DNA of 64,000 bases from Phymorhynchus buccinoides (Eukaryota; Mollusca; Gastropoda; Neogastropoda; Raphitomidae). The first letter of the stretch is position 1. Each line of letters opens with the position of its first letter. Both the position numbers and the translations under genes were made by a program. Shown piece after piece: positions 58,633-64,000 of this stretch. The notes under the pieces were generated by a model. The model saw only the letters and a list, made by a program, of their open reading frames with translations. It did not search any database and was not told where the DNA came from. The stretch covers positions 61,791,854 to 61,855,853 of the forward strand of contig CM065684.1 in NCBI GenBank assembly GCA_017654935.2, in the 5' to 3' direction.

Positions 58633-58898
58633 TGATGTTGAAGATAATGATGATGTTGAAGATGATGATGATAGTGGTGAAAATGACAATGAAGACAACA
58701 ATGTTTTTGTACATTACCGTTGGGGCAGTCGCTTTATTCACTTTTCCATTTCTGCTCAATCATTCATTTTCCTTTATTTTCAACACATTATTTTTTAACC
58801 ATGCGCTCAGTTTTTATTGTTTCTTTATCCATAAGAAAAGTCTGAAAGGGTGGGGTAGGAGGTAAGGATGTGCATTTCTCATGTGTGTGTGTGTAAAT

Positions 58899-58904
58899 AA
58901 TAAA
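58899..58904 (+). promoter_or_regulatory. FAM98 candidate poly(A) signal
   Basis: AATAAA about 270 bp after the putative stop codon, following a GT-rich stretch. Confidence 0.5.
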
Positions 58905-59040
58905 ATGGAAGACGGTGTTTTTTTCAAAGCGTATGTACTTTTAGTGCAGTTTACTTACATTGTATTGTAATGTGTGAGCGTTGTTAAGGTTATTGAGGGT
59001 AAATATTCCACTCAAGCTCTTAATCCTTGGCCTAGAAAGG

Positions 59041-59213
59041 GTACCGTATTGTACGGACTACAAGGCGCACCTGATTATAAGGCGCACCCCACAAATTTTA
59101 CCCAAAGTTCAGATTTTGTTATAGTTTCTTACTGTTTTATCAGTCACGTTATAAGGCGCAGGACTCTCAATCTTCAAAAAAGGTATCGCCTTATGGTCCG
59201 TAAAGTATGGTAC
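59041..59213. mobile_element. MITE of the GGACTATAAGGCGCA type, intact-looking copy
   Basis: Ends GTACCGTATTGTACGGAC and GGTCCGTAAAGTATGGTAC. It matches the split copy at 1412-1766. Confidence 0.8.
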
Positions 59214-59578
59214 TGTATTGTAATGTTGTGTGAATACTGTTAGTGATATTGGTGGTTAATGTTTCCACTCATACCCATATTCCTTGGTGCTTGGTGATAA
59301 CGGGTTCTGTAGAACTAGAAGGATAGAGCTTTTATTCAAAATATTAAATTGGTTTTTCGGGTCCTTTTTTCATAGATTTTTTCTTCTTCTTCTGAATGAT
59401 TTAAAGTTGCGTTCATATTTTCATTGTTTGATACTGAAAAAGCTTTTTTTGGCTGTTTACAGACACACACACAGAGAAAAAAAGGAAAATGAAAGATGTC
59501 AGTACATGTACTTGAAATGCAAGTTAAAAAAAGTTGATGAACTAACTGTCCAATCAAAGAATCTGAGCACAAGCCTAA

Positions 59579-59730
59579 AGGGCCAGCCACATGTCCACTA
59601 ACATCGTTCGACTGTACCATGCGATTCGATCACGTGATCTCAATGTGCCAATCATATTTGTTCTTGGAGACCATGTGATCGAATCGTATTGTACAGTCGT
59701 ACGATTTCAGTGGACGTGTGGCTGGCCCCT
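59579..59730. mobile_element. Palindromic MITE (GGGCCAGCCACATGTCCACT ends)
   Basis: Inverted ends GGGCCAGCCACATGTCCACT / AGTGGACGTGTGGCTGGCCCC and a near-palindromic body. Confidence 0.85.
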
Positions 59731-60282
59731 GATGGCTATGTTTACTCCCTAGTTCCTAACCTAACCTAAATGTAATAAAAAAAATAAATAACTAGGATTT
59801 CAGAATGTCTCAGGAAAATTAAAAAATAAAGTGGTGGGTTGGGGAAATCCCAAACACTAAACAACAACAAAAATAAAAAAAACGATGTTTCCGAGCATAA
59901 CTCCGTCGTCTGGGCACGCACACACACGCACGCATGCACGCACGCATGTACGCATGCACGCACACACAGAGTAACCCACCACTTTAACCTAACCTAACCA
60001 AGCGACATTCTGCCATTCTTGTGAAAGGGTAGGGTTAGGATCAGCCTAGGATTCACAGGGCACAAAACTTAATGGAATGCTGTTTAAAATGTTTTTTGAG
60101 GACAACGAGGAGGCTGAAAATGATAACGATGACTGACGACTATGATGGTTGAGGGTTATTGTAATAGATGATGATGATGAATTTATGGAAATCCATTTAT
60201 TGAGGGGTCAGAGACTTAGTCCCGTAGTAGTCGCACAGTGCATTAGATGTTCAACAATCCATGAGTGTGACTCAAAAGGGGC

Positions 60283-60913
60283 AGACCCACTGCATACGAT
60301 TCAATCCAACTGCGATCTGATTGTGACATTTGTGAGGCCAGGGGGCTGTTTCACAAGGGCTAATGTTACGCTGCGCTCGCTCAAATCGGCAAAAACGGTC
60401 TAAGAAACACCCTTCGTTTGCCGATAGTTCGCGTGGCGTTTTGTTCTGGCCAAACACCGAGCAAGCGGCGAACTATCCGGAACTAGTAGGGGGTGAATAC
60501 GTTTCTTGTTGTTGTTTGGTCCATTAAAGTTTGTTTGAAACTTTTTTTTGACCAATCAGACAAGAGCTTGTAATATTCTTCCGCAAACGTTTTCTAAAGT
60601 GCTTCTTAGGGCCCGTTTGACGTAAGCGTTGTTCGGCGACCGTTATCTAGAGAAACTCGACCCTGATTCTCGTGAAATTCTGCTGTCTAAATTAGTCTGA
60701 TGAAATCCTACTAGTTTTGTTCACTATATTTATATTCCCCCGTACACAAATCTGATGAAATATCTGTAGTTTTGTATCAGACATTGTATGTGATTCGTGT
60801 ATTGGGGTCTACATGAGTACAATGAAGGCAAATATTAGAATTTCTCGAGAATCGCGACTCAAACATCGTCACAATCGGATCGCAGTTGGCTCGAGTCTTA
60901 TGCAGTGGGGCCG
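60283..60913. mobile_element. MITE with CCCACTGCATACGATTC ends, interrupted by another repeat
   Basis: Left CCCACTGCATACGATTC ... AACTGCGATCTGATTGTGAC, right GTCACAATCGGATCGCAGTTGG-like ... TATGCAGTGGG in inverted orientation. The repeat at 60355-60665 lies inside. Confidence 0.75.
60355..60665 (+). repeat. ~310-bp repeat, inverted partner at 63640-63950
   Basis: ACAAGGGCTAATGTTACGC ... ATCTAGAGAAACTCGACC. The inverse copy is 3 kb downstream. Confidence 0.85.
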
Positions 60914-61185
60914 GCCCCCTAAACAGATGCATGGATATTGAAATAACGAAAAGGAATGTGTGTGTGTGTGTAAAACGTGCTGTGCAATAAAGTGCTGTCT
61001 TCTACACTGCCTGTTCCGTGCGCTCACAGTGACGGACTGCTTGCTGAAGGGCTCTGTAACGTGCGCCGCATGTGAGCTGCAAGTAGCCTAGAACTTAGGT
61101 TTTCCTTAATTTAATTTTTTTTTTTTTAAAGATCAGAATTGTATATGAATATTTGTGCACGGCAAATATTGATGAAGGGAATTAA

Positions 61186-61400
61186 CCCTTTCGTCACCAG
61201 CCATTTTTCAGCCGAAAAATACCATTAAACTTAACTTGGGTAGAGAATATTGGGAATTCCTCCGTGACATGTACATGTATGACATTAGGCCAATCCTTAC
61301 TTCCTAAAATCAAGAAAATAGGGTCTAGGGATAACAAGCCCTGATTTGATGCCTTTTTAGTGACATGTGGTGCATAAATGCGACATTAGCGGCGAAAGGG
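61186..61400. mobile_element. TTAA-flanked MITE (CCCTTTCGTCACC / GGCGAAAGGG)
   Basis: TTAA at 61182-61185 and 61401-61404, 215 bp. Ends resemble the CCCTTT type of piggyBac-like MITEs. Confidence 0.8.
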
Positions 61401-61404
61401 TTAA

Positions 61405-62486
61405 GTGCAAGAAACTTTGTGAGTGGTCGCCCTTGTTCATTTACATATTTACATATGTATTGCAATGAATGTTCATGTCTGTAGTTATTGTTAATGTGAT
61501 CTTAGACAATCCAGTGTGTTTGTTTTCATTTTTTTTATTTGCTCTTTTTTTTTTCTCTTTCCCTCTTTCTCTCTCTGGTCTCTCTCTCTCTCTCTCTAGT
61601 TTCTTTTAGTGTTTTCCATTTTAAAAATGTTGTGATATATGACCTGGAATGCTTGCTTTATGTGAGAGGGGCAAAAATAAAGCCATTACCGATTCAATGT
61701 ACATGTAGCTTTGATTTGGGTTTTTTTTTCACTTGTCTGGTTTTTCTGTTTGTCTGCCCTTGTGCCACATGTCTTCAATCTCACTCTGGCTGTGTGTCTC
61801 TGCCTATCTCTGCCCCCCCCCCCCCCCCCCCTCCCCCCCCAATCTGCAGGGGAGCTAATTTTCCGGAATGTTCTGGGTTTCCTGTTTTTGTTAGTGTAAG
61901 CACTTGTGGCTTCCAGTTTTGGGAGTGTAAAAATCTTGTGACTTCAACGTTTGGCTTCCAACGTTTTTGGAGATTTTTGCCACTTGTGGCTTCTCAGTTT
62001 TGGATTTGTGTAAAACTTTATGGCTTCCACACACACAGTGCTAACAAAAGTTTCGGCTTCCAGTTTTCCGGGAGTGTATTTAAATCTTGTGACCCCACCC
62101 CACAAACACACGTTTAACAACTTTTTTAGCAAGCTTCAGTTGTGGCTTCTCAGTAATGGATTTGTGTAGAACTTTATTGCACACACACACACACTCCTCC
62201 GCTCAACAAAAGTTTCGACAGTTGTGAGAATTCCGGGTTAGTTATTTACACCCTTCCACCCCACCCCACAAACACACGTTTAACAACTTTTTTAGCAAGC
62301 TTCAGGTTTGGGTTTTTTCAATAATGCTAATTTTACATTTTTAGGTTTTTGGACCTCCCTTTAGCATCCCTCAATCTGTTTGTGTGGTTCGGAGGAAGTC
62401 TGGTGTAACTTACGTGTGTGTGTGGCTCTGTGGAAGTTTGTTATTCTGCTTATTCTGCTTTCCCTGTATAAAAAAACCATTCATTC

Positions 62487-62561
<75 letters not shown>

Positions 62562-63639
62562 GCTACTTTGAACTTCAAACATCACCTTTTTTTTCATTCT
62601 ACTTTCTTCTTCATAGATTGTTTAGTCAGTTTCCTGTCAAATGAGCGGAGATGTGTCATGCTGCCGGTACGCGCCTAACTAAGAAATAGCTTGTCCGTCT
62701 TTGGCTGGTTCTTTCATTCTTATTCCCTCTGCCTCAAAGCAGATAAAAGTTTCTGAGTACAGCAAGAAGTTGCTCAATGGATCTTATTAGCTTCGGTTGA
62801 TAATATTTGAGGTGATTGTGTACAGCGGTTGATAAGAAACAGACAAAAACGAGACTAAGGAGCAATAAAAGAACACGCGCACGCACACTGGGTTTGAAAG
62901 AGCTCTGAAATACAAGGGAAACAACCGAGCTCTTGCCATTTCAAGAATAGACGATTAGCTCCCTTCCATCATAAATGAGTTTGCTGATGATGAATAAAAC
63001 TTTTGGCTATGAACGAGTCCAAAAAGTAATGTATTATTCTTTCAGAATGTTTAAAAAAATAAATAAAAAGCACTTTTGCAGTTTTCAAAATGACTGACCG
63101 ACTTATTTTCGGACCCTTTGCATTTCTTGAACCAACTGTAAGCCCTCTCAGAGTGAGAGTCCATGGGCCCTCTTATCAGTATTGCAAGGGAAATAACCAA
63201 TTTTCGTTGCAGCTAAAAACTACACGTGACACGGAAAATTTATCTTAGAAAATAAACAAACACAAATGATTTCTTAGAAATAGTAATGGACTATAAGTAA
63301 TGATACACTTGGAAACCTATTAAGATACTGCTACGTCAAAACAAAGAAATTATGAATGCTTCGTAATTTTTTTTATATGCGAAACCATTCTTAAAGAATA
63401 CTTGTGAAAATGGCATTCGGGATTCCCACAAAGGTCTGTAAATTCACAAACTTTCAGACTTATTGATTCTGGAAGCAACTTGTTTTTTTTAAAGCGTCCA
63501 AGAGTTTTAGTCTTGGCGTCAATGACTGTTTCGTAAATCAATTTTACAATTTTCACAGACATAAGCATGTAGACTATTGGTACCTATGAGTATTAAACAA
63601 TTATACTTATGTTATTTGGTGTTACGTCAAAGACATTCT
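61405..63639. other. No recognised gene; low-complexity and unassigned sequence
   Basis: Contains a poly-C run at 61813-61840, GTGGCTTCCAGTTTTGGGAGTG-type short repeats (61905-62300), (CT)n at 62490-62558, and from about 62600 a fragment of the repeat seen at 26777. A 72-codon minus-strand frame at 63350-63568 has no recognised product. Confidence 0.45.
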
Positions 63640-63950
63640 GGGTTGAGTTTCTCTAGATAACAGGTCGCTGCGCGAATAACGCTTACGCCAAACGGGGCCT
63701 AAGAAACACTTTAGAAAACGTTTGCGGAAGAATATTACAAGCTCTTGTCTGATTGGTAAAAAAAAAGAGTATTAATTTAAACAAACTTTAATGGACCAAT
63801 CAACAACAACTAGTTCCGGATAGTTCGCCGCTTGCTCGGTGCTTGATAAGAACAAAACGCCACGCGAACTATCGGCAAACGAAGGGTGTTTCTTAGACCG
63901 TTTTTGCCGATTTGCGCTCACGCTACGTAACGTTAGCCCTTGTTACATTC
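63640..63950 (-). repeat. ~310-bp repeat, inverted partner of 60355-60665
   Basis: Reverse complement of 60355-60665 with scattered substitutions; starts GGTTGAGTTTCTCTAGATAAC and ends AACGTTAGCCCTTGT. Confidence 0.85.
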
Positions 63951-64000
63951 ATGTGACCATCAACATTAAGACTGATAATACTGGGCGTAAAGCCTTATTT

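Noticed and set aside
58009..58798. Alternative Pro/Ser-, Glu- or Gly-rich proteins over FAM98 exon 11
   Set aside because: They are other frames or the opposite strand of a G-rich coding exon.
63350..63568. 72-codon minus-strand frame with two Cys
   Set aside because: AT-rich repeat surroundings and no recognisable domain or promoter.

Overview
The window is animal nuclear DNA: intron-rich genes with GT-AG junctions, tRNA-derived SINEs, CR1- and L2-like LINE remains, a Gypsy-like fragment, many small DNA transposons, and very abundant (AG)n, (AC)n and (GAT)n microsatellites. The repeat content resembles a marine mollusc, most likely a gastropod. That is inference; no marker fixes the species.

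Three conserved genes can be read exon by exon with matching splice phases. (1) Minus strand, 9836 down to 1231 and on past the left edge: the N-terminal exons of a TMEM87-type GOLD-domain membrane protein (4 exons seen). (2) Minus strand, 34834 down to 17547: a complete 8-exon PSMD8/Rpn12 gene, 267 aa, a 19S proteasome lid subunit. (3) Plus strand, 35012 to about 58632: an 11-exon FAM98 gene, a tRNA-ligase-complex and arginine-methylation-related RNA-binding protein with a Gly-rich tail. PSMD8 and FAM98 start head to head with only 177 bp between their ATGs, and that gap carries two inverted CCAAT boxes, so it is probably a shared promoter.

The unusual feature is what surrounds the exons. 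In all three genes, pieces of DNA spanning an exon-intron junction have been copied in tandem into the adjacent intron, usually with a microsatellite inside the unit. PSMD8 exon 5 has 11 extra copies of its last 54 nt plus the 5' splice site, separated by GAT/ATC triplets. FAM98 exon 2 has 5 to 6 extra copies of its first ~67 nt plus the 3' splice site, again with GAT triplets. Similar copies are seen for TMEM87 exons 3 and 4, FAM98 exons 5, 6, 7 (both sides) and 8, PSMD8 exon 8, and the acceptor flank of PSMD8 exon 6. A 3.3-kb array of a 65-bp unit in FAM98 intron 6 carries a polypyrimidine-CAG acceptor-like motif in each unit. I regard this recurrent junction-spanning tandem copying as the main observation.

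Region by region: 1-9.8 kb, TMEM87 N-terminal exons with MITEs; 9.8-17.4 kb, repeats only; 17.4-34.8 kb, PSMD8 with its arrays and a CR1-like LINE in intron 1; 34.8-58.9 kb, FAM98 with an L2-like LINE, a Gypsy fragment and minisatellites in its introns; 58.9-64 kb, repeats with no recognised gene. Several DNA-transposon families have clear target-site duplications (TA, TTAA, 6 bp, 8 bp, 8-9 bp).
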